DNA of 64,000 bases, taken from contig CAVWQP010000006.1 in assembly GCA_963757125.1 (NCBI GenBank), positions 438,008 to 502,007 on the forward strand, given 5' to 3'. Numbering within the stretch: the stretch's first letter is position 1; the number at the start of each line of letters is the position of its first letter. A program made the translations under genes and the position numbers. Shown in pieces: positions 8,850 through 17,888 of this stretch. The notes beneath the pieces are model-generated. The model saw only the letters and a program-made list of their open reading frames with translations. It made no database searches and had not been told where the DNA came from. Source of the DNA: CAVVSD01 sp963757125. GTDB lineage: Bacteria > Actinomycetota > Thermoleophilia > Solirubrobacterales > Solirubrobacteraceae.

Positions 8850-10187
8850 CTACCCCGCTGCGCCGTCGCGAATCCTCAGACGTGCCGCGGCAACCGCGGC
8901 CGCGACGACGCCGATCTCGTCGTCGCGCAGCGTCCGCGGGTCGAGCAGCAGGCGGCCGTCCGCGATGCGCGCCACGACGGCCGGATCGCCGAGTCGCAGC
9001 GCGCGGGCCAGGGGCTCGGGGTCGTCGGGTAGCGAGACGGCGGGGCCGTGCAGATCCAGGAGCGGCAGGGCGCCCCCGCCGACCCGCGCGACGGACGCGA
9101 CGACGCCACCGTCGGTCGCGCTCGCCAGGGCGTCGGCGCGGCGGGCGAGGTCGTCGGGCCGGGCGGCGAGCATGGCGAGCACCGGGATCTCCCGCAGGGC
9201 GCGGGCCGGGTCGCGGTACAGCGCGAGCGTGGCGGCCAGCGCGGCGAGCGGGAGGCGCCCCACGCGCATCGCCCGAGCGAGCGGATGGCGGCGGCACGCT
9301 GCGACGGCCTCGGTCGTGCCCACGAGGATCCCCGCCTGCGGGCCGCCGAGGAGCTTGTCGCCGCTGAAGCAGACGACGGCGGCGCCGGCCGCGACGGAGG
9401 CAGCCACGTCGGGCTCGTCGGCCAGCTCGGGCAGCGAGGCCAGGGCCCCGGAGCCGGCGTCGTCGACGACGGGGACGCCGAGCGTGCACAGCTCGGGCGA
9501 CGCCGACCTCGGCCACGAAGCCCACGGTGCGGAAGTTCGACTGGTGCACGCGGAGGACGACGTCCGCCTCGCCGGACGCGACGACCGCGGCGTAGTCGGC
9601 GAGCCGGGTCCTGTTCGTCGTGCCGACCTCCACGAGCCGCGCGCCCGGCCTGGCGCACGACGTCGGGGATCCGGAAGCCGCCGCCGATCTCCACGAGCTG
9701 GCCGCGCGACACCGCGATGCCGCGTCCCGGTCCGGCGAGCGCCGCGGCCGCCAGCAGCGCGGCGGCGGCGCCGTTGTTCACCACGAGCGCGTCCTGGGCG
9801 CCGGTCAGCTCGCGCAGCAGCCGCCCGGCGTGCTCGTCGCGCCCGCCGCGGCGGCCGGTGTCGAGGTCGAGCTCGAGGTTCGTGGTAGCCGCGGGCGGCC
9901 CGGGCGAGCGCGTCGACGGCCGCCGTCGCCAGCGGCGCGCGGCCGAGGTTCGTGTGGATGAGGACGCCCGTGGCGTTGACGACCGGGCGCAGGCTCGGGC
10001 GCAGCGCCTCGGCGGCCCGCTCCACGAGGTCCACGTCCCCGTCGGCGCCGGCCAGCAGCTCGCGGCGGCGGGCGGCGAGGACGTCGCGCGCGGCCGCGAT
10101 CGCCTCGGCCTGCGTGAGCCCCGGGTTCGCGGCGGAGACGTCGGCCGCCAGCCTGTCGACCGCGGGCAGTGCTCGCAGGTCGCTCAT
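8850..10187 (-). CDS. selA: L-seryl-tRNA(Sec) selenium transferase (frameshifted as given)
   Basis: SelA converts seryl-tRNA(Sec) to selenocysteyl-tRNA(Sec) using selenophosphate and PLP. The reading starts at ATG 10187, overlapping the selB stop. Conserved segments are [57 protein letters not shown] and the PLP-lysine motif [13 protein letters not shown]. The last 200 residues are intact in one frame. The sequence as given needs three 1-base removals to be read: near 9882 (TACCACG), near 9650 (GCCGGGCG) and near 9503 (GCCCGAG). Each looks like a one-base expansion of a short C or G run, and no nonsense codons occur in the corrected frames. It may therefore be functional with sequence errors, or recently inactivated. 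Confidence 0.85.
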   Translation of the reverse strand: MSDLRALPAVDRLAADVSAANPGLTQAEAIAAARDVLAARRRELLAGADGDVDLVERAAEALRPSLRPVVNATGVLIHTNLGRAPLATAAVDALARAARGYHEPRARPRHRPPRRARRARRAAAARADRRPGRARGEQRRRRRAAGGRGARRTGTRHRGVARPARGDRRRLPDPRRRAPGRARGSWRSARRTGPGSPTTPRSSRPARRTSSSACTSRTSAPWASWPRSASPELCTLGVPVVDDAGSGALASLPELADEPDVAASVAAGAAVVCFSGDKLLGGPQAGILVGTTEAVAACRRHPLARAMRVGRLPLAALAATLALYRDPARALREIPVLAMLAARPDDLARRADALASATDGGVVASVARVGGGALPLLDLHGPAVSLPDDPEPLARALRLGDPAVVARIADGRLLLDPRTLRDDEIGVVAAAVAAARLRIRDGAAG

Positions 10188-11677
10188 GGCGCCGGCACGG
10201 TCCGTGCCGCGAGCGTGCGGCGGTCGTCGGCAGCCGCGGCGCGTGACGCGCTCGCGGTCGAGCAGCTCGAGGAACGCCACGGCGGACTTGCGCGACGTCC
10301 CGAGCTCGTCGCGCAGCTCCGCGACGCTCAGCGATCCGCGCTGCGCCAGGAGCGCGACGATCCGCCCGCGGACCTCGGCGACGGTGTCGCGCGTGCGCGT
10401 AGAGGCGACCGCTCACGCGGACGGCGACACCCGCATCGCGCAGCGCCCGCAGCGCCTCCGCGTCGTCGATCTGCGCCTCGGAGAGCATGGTGACGCCCGC
10501 GTCGCGCAGGCGGTCGAGCAGTCCGGACGCCGTCGGCGGCGGCTCGGGCGCGACCGGCGCGGGCGCCGGTTCCACGGGCGCGCTCGGGCTCCGGCAGGCC
10601 GTCGCGCAGGCGGACGAGACGGTCGGTGGCCGGCGCGCCGGGCCCGTGCCGGCGCGCGGCGGCGTCGAGGACGACGCCGCCGCCGAGGGTGTCGGGCGGC
10701 GCGTGGCGGCGGATGACGAGGTGGTCGCCGTCGCGGGCGAGCACCGGGGCCTCGAGGCGCAGCTGCCAGAGGTCGTCGCGCAGGTGCGCGATGCGCGCCG
10801 CGCTGTGGCGCGTGCCGTGGTGGACCTGCACGCGCTCGTCCGTGCTCGGCGTCGCGCACGTCCAGGCGGCAGTCGAGCACGGTCGTCGGCGGCCACGGCC
10901 CGGCCCGCGCTCAGGACGTCGCCCCGTGCGACCTCGCGGCTGCGCACGCCCGCGAGGTTCACCGCGACCCGCTGGCCGGCCTCCGCGCGTGGCGACCGGC
11001 GCGCCGTGGACCTCGAGCCCGCGGATCCGGGCATCGGTGCCGCCGGGCAGCACGGTGATCCGGTCGCCCTCGTGCAGCGCGCCGGACCAGAGGGTGCCCG
11101 TGACGACCGCGCCGCGCCCGTCGACGGTGAACGAGCGGTCGACGTGCAGCACCGGCGGGCCCGGGCGTCCCGCGCGCGGCGTGAGCGTCGCGGCGACACC
11201 GTCCAGCGCCGCGACGAGCGCGTCCGTCCCCGTGCCGGCGCGGGCGTCGCAGGGGACGATCGCGACGTCGCCGGAGCAGCTCGTGCACCTCGCCGGCCGC
11301 CCGGGCCGGGATCGGCCACGTCGGCCTTCGTGATCGCGACGACGCCGTCGCGCACGCCGAGCGCGCGCAGCACCGCGAGGTGCTCGAGCGTCTGCGGCAT
11401 CACGCCGTCGTCGGCCGCGACGACGAGCAGGAAGAGGTCGATGCCCGGTCGCCCCCGCGACCATCGTGCGCACGAACCGCTCGTGCCCGGGCACGTCGAC
11501 GACGGACAGGCGCCGGCCCGACGGCAGCTCGAGCAGCGCGTAGCCGAGCGCGATCGTCAGAGCCGCGCTCGCTGCTCCTCCGGCAGGCGATCGGTGTCGG
11601 CCCCGTCAGGGCCTGACGAGCGTCGTCTTGCCGTGATCGACGTGCCCGGCCGTGCCGAGGACGAGCGGCGCGCTCAT
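10184..11677 (-). CDS. selB: selenocysteine-specific elongation factor SelB (multiply frameshifted as given)
   Basis: SelB delivers Sec-tRNA(Sec) to UGA codons marked by a SECIS. It starts at ATG 11677, only 15 nt after the tRNA-Sec gene. The GTPase motifs are visible: [14 protein letters not shown] (P-loop), [20 protein letters not shown] (G3) and ITKAD (G4). Next come [15 protein letters not shown] and RLPGG-type domain-2/3 segments. The C-terminal winged helices that bind SECIS RNA end with [22 protein letters not shown]. The frame must be changed at least eight times (both +1 and -1; near 11610, 11570, 11455, 11310, 11275, 11000, 10905, 10580 and 10230) to recover the protein. The total length after correction, about 497 codons, is short for the family but complete end to end. 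Confidence 0.8.
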
Positions 11678-11692
11678 CGGGCGGTCGGGGAC

Positions 11693-11783
11693 GGAGCGGC
11701 GAAGGAGTCGAACCTTCCCGACGCGGCAGGCGCGCCGCCGACGGCTTTGAAGGCCGTTCGGGGCACCGGCCCCGGGCCGCTCC
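11693..11783 (-). tRNA. selC: tRNA-Sec (anticodon TCA)
   Basis: A 91-nt selenocysteine tRNA. The acceptor arm is a perfect 8-bp stem (GGAGCGGC with GCCGCTCC), longer than the 7 bp of ordinary tRNAs. The D stem is 6 bp with a 4-nt loop (CGGGGC, CGGT, GCCCCG). The anticodon TCA is at 11748-11750 within loop CTTCAAA. There is a long GC-rich variable arm, and the T arm GAAGG-TTCGACT-CCTTC is present. The CCA is not encoded. It sits between selD (16 nt) and selB (15 nt) on the same strand and is probably processed from the sel transcript. Confidence 0.93.
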
Positions 11784-11799
11784 CGGTGGACGAGGGAGG

Positions 11800-12828
11800 T
11801 CATAGCACCGCTGATCGTGCCCGGCGGGCCGTCCCCGAGCCGGCCGATGATCGGCCCCGGCAGCGCCTCGGCGGCGATCGGGTCGGCGGCGCATGAGCAG
11901 CCCGCCGGAGGTCGTCGCGTCGGTGACGAGGCCGCTGCCGCCAGGCGGGGACGCCGTCGGCGACGACGGTGAAACCCGCGGCCCACTCGGCGTTGCGGCG
12001 GCTGCCGCCGGAGACGCCGCGCTCGTCGCTCAGGATGGCCTCGACGCCCGTCGATCGCCGGCACGGCCGCGGCGTCGACCTCGCCGCGAGGCCGCTCTCG
12101 CGGGCCAGGTGATGCAGGTGCCCGAGCAGCCCGAAGCCGGTGACGTCGGTCATCGCGTGCGCGCCCGCCGTCCGCGCGGCGGCCGCGGCGTCGGCGTTCA
12201 GCTCGGTCATCGTCTCGACGCCGCGCGGCGAGCACGTCGTCGCCGGCGGCGCCGCGCTTGCGGGCCGTGACGATCGCGCCGACGCCCAGCGGCTTGGTCA
12301 GGACGAGCACGTCGCCGGGGCGGCCCGCCGCGTTCGTCGTCATCTGCGCCGGGTCGACGAGGCCGGTCACGGCGAGGCCGTACTTCGGCTCGTCGTCGTT
12401 GATCGAGTGGCCGCCGACGACCGAGCGCGCCCGCCGCCGTCACGACGTCGAGCCCGCCGCGCAGGATCTCGCGCAGCACGTCGGGGCCGAGCAGCTCGAG
12501 CGGGAAGGCGACGAGGTTCAGCGCGCGTCAGCGGCGTGCCGCCCATCGCGTAGACGTCGGAGAGCGCGTTGGCCGCGGCGATGCGGCCGAAGTCGTAGGG
12601 GTCGTCGACGAGCGGGGTGAAGAAGTCGACGGTCTGCACGAGGGCGAGGCCGTCGCGGAGCTGGAGGACGGCGGCGTCGTCGCTCGTGACGGAGCCGACG
12701 AGCAGCCGCGGGTCGTCGGTCACCGGGAGCCCGCTCACGATGGGCAGGATGTCGGCGGCGGCAAGCTTGCAGCCGCAGCCGGCGCCCGAGGCGAGACTCG
12801 TCAGCGTCGGGGTGGCGTGCGCGGTCAT
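11800..12828 (-). CDS. selD: selenide, water dikinase (selenophosphate synthetase; frameshifted as given)
   Basis: SelD makes selenophosphate from selenide and ATP, the selenium donor for SelA. It starts at ATG 12828 and its length (343 codon equivalents) is normal. The active-site motif is [15 protein letters not shown] with Cys 18 at the catalytic position, so this SelD is the Cys form and not itself a selenoprotein. The glycine-rich and metal-binding segments [59 protein letters not shown] and [11 protein letters not shown] are all present but in different frames. At least four single-base indels (near 12525, 12430, 12220 and 12050 or lower) must be corrected. It heads the minus-strand sel-fdh operon and is divergent from a DUF892 gene 39 bp away. 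Confidence 0.85.
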
Positions 12829-12867
12829 GAGGCGCACCGTACCCCCGAGGCCGGGTAGGTCCACGCC

Positions 12868-13848
12868 ATGCCTCCGCACGACATCGACGATCAGCTCACG
12901 TCCCATCTCACCGACGTGCACGCGATCGAGCTGCAGGCGCTGGAGCAGATGCGCCTCGCTCCCCGCGTCGCCGGCGACCGCTCGCTGGCGGCGATCTTCC
13001 ACGACCATTTCGACGAGACCGCAGGGCACGAGCTGCTGGTGCGCGAGCAGCTCGAGCGACGCGGCGCCAGGCCGTCGGTCGTGAAGGACACGGCCGGTCG
13101 CGTCGGTGGTTGGGGGATGGTGCTGTTCGCCCGCCTGAACCCGGACGCGCCGGGCAAGCTGGCGATGCACGCGTACTCCTACGAGCACATGGAGCTCGCG
13201 GCCTATGAGCTGCTGCGCCGTGTCGCCGACCGTGCCGGCGACGACCAGGTCGCCGACGTCGCGAGGCGCATCGGCGCCGACGAGCGGGCGATGGCCGACC
13301 GCGTCGCGGAGCGATGGGACATCGCTGTGGACGCGTCGCTGCGGGCCAAGGACGCGGAGGCGACCGCGGGGGAGATCGTGACGTACCTCCGCGACGCCCA
13401 CGCCTTGGAGGCCCAGGCGATCCAGCTCCTCGAGGCCGGGCCGGCGATCGCGGGCTTCGACGAGCTCGCGACGGTGTTCCGCGAGCACCTCGAGCAGTCC
13501 CGCGAGCATCAGCGCGAGGTCGATGAGCGACTGGGGGAGCTCGGCGGCTCGCCGGGACGCATGCAGGCGCTCGCGCTGCGCGGCGGAGCGCTGAACCTGG
13601 GCGCGTTCTTCGGCGTCCAGCCCGACACGCCCGTGAAGCTCGCCGGCTTCGCCTACGCCTTCGAGGCGCTCGAGTGCGGTGCCTACGAGCTGCTGGGCCG
13701 CACCGCCCGGCGCGCGGGCGACACGGCGACCGCCGAGCTCGCCGGCCGCATCCTGGCCGAGGAGCGCGTCGCAGCCGAGCGCGTCGCCGCGACGTGGGAC
13801 GCCGCGGTCGACGCCCTGGTGCGCGAGCGTGCCGGGGTGTCGGGATGA
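12868..13848 (+). CDS. tandem DUF892 (YciE-type ferritin-like) protein
   Basis: A 326-residue soluble protein made of two repeated ferritin-like DUF892/YciE domains, residues about 5-160 and 168-320. Each repeat has a LxDxHAxExQAxxxL opening ([30 protein letters not shown]), a central ExxxxHxxLVREQLE or [17 protein letters not shown] helix, and a final [15 protein letters not shown] or [15 protein letters not shown] helix. YciE-like proteins are di-iron, helix-bundle proteins linked to stress; the exact role is unknown. The tandem duplication is evident by eye. The stop overlaps the next start (ATGA), so it is coupled to the dehydrogenase downstream. Confidence 0.82.
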   Translation: MPPHDIDDQLTSHLTDVHAIELQALEQMRLAPRVAGDRSLAAIFHDHFDETAGHELLVREQLERRGARPSVVKDTAGRVGGWGMVLFARLNPDAPGKLAMHAYSYEHMELAAYELLRRVADRAGDDQVADVARRIGADERAMADRVAERWDIAVDASLRAKDAEATAGEIVTYLRDAHALEAQAIQLLEAGPAIAGFDELATVFREHLEQSREHQREVDERLGELGGSPGRMQALALRGGALNLGAFFGVQPDTPVKLAGFAYAFEALECGAYELLGRTARRAGDTATAELAGRILAEERVAAERVAATWDAAVDALVRERAGVSG

Positions 13849-14702
13849 CCGCGGAGACGGTCGCGGTCCTCGGGGCGGGCGGCGCGATGGGCAAGGGGAT
13901 GGCGCGCAACATCGCCCGCGCGGGGTTCGCCGTCCGCGCCTGGAACCGCACCCCGGAGAAGGCGCAGGACCTCGCCGGCGACGGCGCGGTGATCTGCGCG
14001 ACGCCCGCCGAGGCAGCCGACGGCGCGACGGTCGTCGTGACGATGCTCTCCGACGCCGAGGCGGTCCTCTCCGCGATCGACGGCATCGCGGCTCCGGGCA
14101 CGGTGTGGCTGCAGATGAGCACGGTCGGCATCGACGGCATGGCCGCCTGCGCCGAGCTGGCGGAGCGCGGTGGCCTCGTCCTCGTCGACGCGCCCGTGAT
14201 GGGGACGAAGGCGCCGGCCGAGGCGGGCGAGCTCGTGGTCCTCGCCGCCGGGCCGTCCGGCGTCCGTGACCGCGTGCAGCCGCTGTTCGACGCCGTCGGC
14301 CGGAAGACCGTGTGGACCGGCGAGGCCGGCACCGCGAGCCGCGCGAAGGTCGTCCTCAACACATGGCTCGTCGTCGTGGTGGAGGGCGCGGCGGAGACGC
14401 TCGCGCTGGCCGAGGGCCTCGGCGTCGATCCCACCCAGGTCCTCGACCTGCTGGCCGGGGGCGCACTGGACGCGCCGTACCTTCAGATGAAGGGCGCGGC
14501 GATGATCCGGCGCGACTTCGAGCCGTCGTTCAGTCTCGCGCTCGCCGCGAAGGACGCGCGCCTGGCCGAGGACGCGGCGGCGGCCGCCGGGCTGGACCTG
14601 CCGCTGATCGGGGCGATCCGCGCGAGGATGGAGGAGGGCGCGCGGCAGCATGGGGACGAGGACATGTCGGCGACGTTCCTCACGAGCGCGCCGCGCGGCT
14701 GA
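13845..14702 (+). CDS. NAD(P)-dependent oxidoreductase, 3-hydroxyisobutyrate dehydrogenase family
   Basis: A 285-residue beta-hydroxyacid dehydrogenase. The N-terminal Rossmann motif is [20 protein letters not shown], followed by [11 protein letters not shown], where the Arg suggests NADP preference. The substrate motif [22 protein letters not shown] is a variant of the family DAPVSGG segment. The catalytic lysine region (KVVLNTWLV) lies in the all-helical C-terminal domain. Relatives oxidise 3-hydroxyisobutyrate, tartronate semialdehyde or reduce small aldehydes. It is translationally coupled to the tandem DUF892 gene upstream. The substrate is not identifiable. Confidence 0.82.
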   Translation: MTAETVAVLGAGGAMGKGMARNIARAGFAVRAWNRTPEKAQDLAGDGAVICATPAEAADGATVVVTMLSDAEAVLSAIDGIAAPGTVWLQMSTVGIDGMAACAELAERGGLVLVDAPVMGTKAPAEAGELVVLAAGPSGVRDRVQPLFDAVGRKTVWTGEAGTASRAKVVLNTWLVVVVEGAAETLALAEGLGVDPTQVLDLLAGGALDAPYLQMKGAAMIRRDFEPSFSLALAAKDARLAEDAAAAAGLDLPLIGAIRARMEEGARQHGDEDMSATFLTSAPRG

Positions 14703-14720
14703 CGGCCGCGGTGAGCCGGG

Positions 14721-15458
14721 CTATGCGGACAGCGACTCGCCGGGTGCGAGCGTCACGACGCGCGTCGCCGGCGCGACCGAGGCGACCTGAGCGGCGAACC
14801 GCACCGGCGGGTCGCCCATCGCGCCGCCGTGGCGCCCGTGCAGGCCGATCGGCAGGAAGGTCCCCCAGTGGATGGGCACGGCGATCTCGGGCTGCACGAG
14901 CGCGACCGCCTTCGCCGCCTCGTCGGGATCGAGGTGCCCGGGCCCGAGCGACGGGCCCCAGCCCCAGATCGGGACGAGCGCGACGTCGACCTCGCCCCGC
15001 AGCAGCTCCATCCGCGGGTGCAGCTCGGTGTCGCCCGCGAACCACACCCGATCGGCCAGGTAGCCGACCGTGGCGGCCGGCTTCGCTCCCGGCCGCCGGC
15101 GACCGTCGTGCCAGGCCTCCACGACGCGGACGGTCGTGCCCGCGACGTCGACGCTGTCGCCCGCGGTGACCTCGCGCAGCTCGCCGTAGCCCATGCGCTG
15201 CAGCAGCCCGGCGGCGCCGGCCGGCACGACCGCGGTGGTCCGGGCACCGGCGAGGCGCCGCAGCGACGGGCGGTCGAGGTGGTCGTGGTGCGAGTGCGAG
15301 ACGAGCACGGCGTCGACCCGCCCGGGGTCGGCCGGCGTCGGGGCGTGCCGGCGCAGATGCGCGACCCGGTCGCGCAGCACCGGGTCGGTGAGCAGCCGCG
15401 CGCCGCCCAGCTCGAGCAGCAGGGTCGCGTGTCCGAGCCAGGTGATCCGGCGGGTCAC
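14721..15458 (-). CDS. MBL-fold metallo-hydrolase (UlaG-like)
   Basis: A 245-residue metallo-beta-lactamase-fold hydrolase. The metal motif is VSHSHHDHLD (SHxHxDH), preceded by ITWLGHATLLLELGGARLLTDPVL as in the UlaG/L-ascorbate-6-phosphate lactonase-like and NAPE-PLD-like branch. Later metal ligands sit in WFAGDTELHP and VPIHWGTF. The start GTG 15458 overlaps the yihY stop (GTGA), so it is the third gene of a coupled minus-strand trio with the AI-2E and YihY proteins. The natural substrate is unknown. Confidence 0.8.
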   Translation of the reverse strand: MTRRITWLGHATLLLELGGARLLTDPVLRDRVAHLRRHAPTPADPGRVDAVLVSHSHHDHLDRPSLRRLAGARTTAVVPAGAAGLLQRMGYGELREVTAGDSVDVAGTTVRVVEAWHDGRRRPGAKPAATVGYLADRVWFAGDTELHPRMELLRGEVDVALVPIWGWGPSLGPGHLDPDEAAKAVALVQPEIAVPIHWGTFLPIGLHGRHGGAMGDPPVRFAAQVASVAPATRVVTLAPGESLSA

Positions 15459-16258
15459 GCGCGTGCTCGGTGGGCGTCGACGCGCTCGGCGATGATCGCG
15501 CCCCCCGACGCGGCGATGACGAGCACGATCGCGACGGCGACGAGCCACGTCAGCAGCGCGAAGCCGATGCCGATCACCCCGAACTCCTGCGACGACGAGG
15601 CGAGGATGTGGGGCATGAAGAGGATCGACCAGACCCCGACGCCGGTCATCCCGATCGTGGACAGCACCGCGGCAGGCGCGAGCCGCTGCCAGTGCAGCCG
15701 CCGGCCCAGGAGCAGGTAGGGGGTCGCGAGCCACAGCGCGCCCGAGAACACGAGCGAGCAGATCGTGTCCAGCACTCCGCCGACGCCGCTCAGGATCGCC
15801 GGGCGCACGGCGACGATCACGCAGATCACGGCGAGCCAGGCGAGGGCCCACTTCGTGTTGCGCAGACCGAGGGTCGGCAGGCCGAAGACCAGCTCGTAGA
15901 GGCGCTGCATGCCGCGCGCGAAGGACAGGGCGGACACGAGCAGCAGCAGGACCCCCAGCACCGTGACGCTCGAGTTCACCATGTCGTTGGAGGCGAACGC
16001 CTGGCGCACGGTGTCGGCCGAGGCGCCCGTGAGGTCGAAGCGCTCGATGATCGAGTCCGCGAAGGACCGGTCGCTGGGCAGGACCGACGCGTAGACGATG
16101 AGCAGGGGGATGAGGGCCGAATAGCCGTAGGCGGCGATCGCCATGGCACGGTCGAATCCCTGGACGTGGATGAACCGCGCGAACCAGTCCCGCCCGAACC
16201 GGATGACCGACCCGATCGGACCGAGCCCCTCCAACCGGCTCAGCGGTCCTGCCGTCAC
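15455..16258 (-). CDS. YihY/BrkB family inner-membrane protein
   Basis: A 267-residue polytopic membrane protein of the YihY/virulence factor BrkB family. The opening RFIHVQGFDRAMAIAAYGYSALIPLLIVYASV matches the family start, where an alpha-helical hairpin crosses the membrane. Roughly six hydrophobic segments follow, including VTVLGVLLLLVSALSFARGMQRLYELVFG, WALAWLAVICVIVAV and GFALLTWLVAVAIVLVIAASG. The family was once mistaken for RNase BN and its function is unknown. The GTG start overlaps the AI-2E gene stop, and its stop overlaps the MBL-fold gene start. Confidence 0.82.
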   Translation of the reverse strand: MTAGPLSRLEGLGPIGSVIRFGRDWFARFIHVQGFDRAMAIAAYGYSALIPLLIVYASVLPSDRSFADSIIERFDLTGASADTVRQAFASNDMVNSSVTVLGVLLLLVSALSFARGMQRLYELVFGLPTLGLRNTKWALAWLAVICVIVAVRPAILSGVGGVLDTICSLVFSGALWLATPYLLLGRRLHWQRLAPAAVLSTIGMTGVGVWSILFMPHILASSSQEFGVIGIGFALLTWLVAVAIVLVIAASGGAIIAERVDAHRARA

Positions 16259-17343
16259 ACCTGGACCTGCCCCGGGCCGGGGTCGCGCTCGGCGGCCATC
16301 CGGGCGCGGCGCGGCGCCCCGGCCTCGCGCAGCGCGATCTTGATGACGGCGGCGAACGGCACGGCCAGGATCGCGCCGACCACGCCCAGCAAGGAACTGG
16401 CTATGAGCACGGAGACGATCGTCGTGAGCGGCGAGAGCTCCACGGCCTCCCGGTACACGATCGGGTACACGATGTAGTTCTCGACCTGCTGGTAGACGAG
16501 CTGGATGATCAGCATCGCGATCGCCGCCTCGGTGCTGACGGTGAGCGCGACCGCCACGAGGATCACCGCGGCGACCGTCGCCCCGACCTGCGGGATCAGG
16601 TCGAGCAGGCCGGTGATGACGGCGAGCACCAGGGGGAAGGGCAGCCCGAACGCCCACGCCGACAATCCCGCGACGGTCGCTGCGACGAAGGAGATCGCGA
16701 CGTTGCCGATGAGCGACGAGGACACGGCGGTGATCGAGTTCTCCACCACCGGACGCCAGCGCTCCTCCGCGTGCCGCGGGGTGAAGCCGAAGAGCCAGTC
16801 GGTGATCGCCGGCCGCTCCATGAGCAGGAACAGGCAGAGGAACGTCAGCGTCACGAGCGACAGGATCGAGCCGAAGATGCCGCCGGCGATCCCGAGGATC
16901 GTCGTCGCCGTGTCGGGCAGGGCCCCCGCGAAGTCCTTCAGGGCGTCGCGGACCTTGTCGTCGAAGTTCGCAGCGCTCGTCACGCTCTGGAACCAGTCGG
17001 TCTGCTGCAGCTCGTCCCAGTAGGTCGGCAGCGCCTGGGCGAACTCCTTGATCTGATCCCACACCGGCCCCGCGGTGACGAGGACGAGCGCGAACACCGA
17101 GGCGAACACCGCCGCGAGGACGACGAGCGCGGCGCGGCCACGCTTCCAGCCGCGCTTGACGAGGGCGCCGACCACGGGGTCGAGTCCCAGGGCGAGCACG
17201 GCCGCCAGGAAGATCGAGATCAGGCTCCCGAGGGAGATCAGCGCGAGCGCGACCAGCACGGCGATCCCGAGCAGCAGCATCACCGTTCGGACGGAGATGG
17301 AGACCTCGACGCGCTGTGGCGGTCCTGTCGGTGGGACGGTCAC
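16255..17343 (-). CDS. AI-2E family transporter (PerM-like)
   Basis: A 362-residue membrane protein of the AI-2E exporter/PerM family. It has an N-terminal pair of helices (VMLLLGIAVLVALALISLG), a soluble domain with DELQQTDWFQ, and a C-terminal block of helices carrying the family signature GLLDLIPQVGATVAAVILV and YIVYPIVYREAVELSP. GTG 17343 is chosen because it gives the usual length. The frame is open upstream to 17796, but that part overlaps two plus-strand genes and looks like shadow sequence. First gene of the AI-2E/YihY/MBL trio. Relatives move small molecules or protons; substrates are mostly unproven. Confidence 0.82.
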   Translation of the reverse strand: MTVPPTGPPQRVEVSISVRTVMLLLGIAVLVALALISLGSLISIFLAAVLALGLDPVVGALVKRGWKRGRAALVVLAAVFASVFALVLVTAGPVWDQIKEFAQALPTYWDELQQTDWFQSVTSAANFDDKVRDALKDFAGALPDTATTILGIAGGIFGSILSLVTLTFLCLFLLMERPAITDWLFGFTPRHAEERWRPVVENSITAVSSSLIGNVAISFVAATVAGLSAWAFGLPFPLVLAVITGLLDLIPQVGATVAAVILVAVALTVSTEAAIAMLIIQLVYQQVENYIVYPIVYREAVELSPLTTIVSVLIASSLLGVVGAILAVPFAAVIKIALREAGAPRRARMAAERDPGPGQVQV

Positions 17344-17403
17344 GGGCCGTGAAGCATGGTTGCTGGGCCGGTCGGACCGCCGGTGTCGCGGAGATGACGT
17401 CGC

Positions 17404-17423
17404 CTCATCCCGTTCGGGCGATG
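17404..17423. promoter_or_regulatory. repeated 20-bp intergenic motif, copy 1
   Basis: CTCATCCC-GTTC-GGGCGATG, an imperfect dyad of the form CATCCC...GGGcGATG, preceded by TGACGTCGC. It lies in the gap between the AI-2E gene (minus, starts 17343) and a small plus-strand gene (starts 17484). Three similar 20-mers with the same 8-4-8 spacing occur at 19644, 24398 and 41174. Confidence 0.5.
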
Positions 17424-17483
17424 ACCGTTCACACCGGGTACGGCGAGAGTTCCCCCTGCACCCGAGCGAAGGAGCATGAGGGC

Positions 17484-17690
17484 ATGAGCCCCCGCGTGGA
17501 GATCCACGTCCGCGGTCCGGTACGGATCGACGAGGCGCAGCGACTGGGACTGACGGCATCGGTCGCGCCTGCCGACACCGTCCTGCGAGGGACGTTGCGG
17601 GACCGACCGGCGCTGCACGGCGTGCTCGACGCGCTGCACGCCCACGGGCTCGAGCTCGTCTCCGTCCGCCGTCTCCCGGGTGCCTCATGA
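17484..17690 (+). CDS. small conserved protein, paralogue of the 19699 gene
   Basis: A 68-residue soluble protein. ATG 17484 has a good ribosome-binding site (AAGGAG at about 17469-17474). It is a clear paralogue of the 70-residue product at 19699. Both run E-I-x-V-R-G-x-V at the start, then LGL(T/R)A(S/D)VAP(A/V)(D/E)TVL, a central L-x-x-VL-x-x-L helix, and GLELV(S/E)(V/I)RRLP near the end. The function is unknown; such short proteins recur in actinobacterial genomes. Motif copy 1 lies 60 bp upstream, and the stop overlaps the start of the DUF6458 gene, so the two are coupled. Confidence 0.7.
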   Translation: MSPRVEIHVRGPVRIDEAQRLGLTASVAPADTVLRGTLRDRPALHGVLDALHAHGLELVSVRRLPGAS

Positions 17691-17884
17691 GCCTCGGCGT
17701 CAGCCTGTTCCTCATCGCCGTCGGCGCGATCCTGCACTGGGCGGTCACCGCGACGGTGTCGGGGATCGACATCCAGGTCGTGGGGACGATCCTCATGATC
17801 GTCGGCGTGCTCGGGTTCCTGATCTCGCTCGCGCTCTACGTCTCCAGCCGCAACACGGACCGGCCGGCGCCGCCGCCGCTCTGA
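17687..17884 (+). CDS. DUF6458 family two-helix membrane protein
   Basis: A 65-residue membrane protein with two hydrophobic segments, LGVSLFLIAVGAILHWAVT and IQVVGTILMIVGVLGFLISLAL, separated by a short ATVSGID turn and ending in a proline-rich cytoplasmic tail. This matches the short actinobacterial DUF6458 family, whose role is unknown. It starts on the ATGA overlap with the preceding small gene and ends four bases before the convergent formylglycine-generating enzyme gene. Confidence 0.75.
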   Translation: MSLGVSLFLIAVGAILHWAVTATVSGIDIQVVGTILMIVGVLGFLISLALYVSSRNTDRPAPPPL

Positions 17885-17888
17885 TCGG

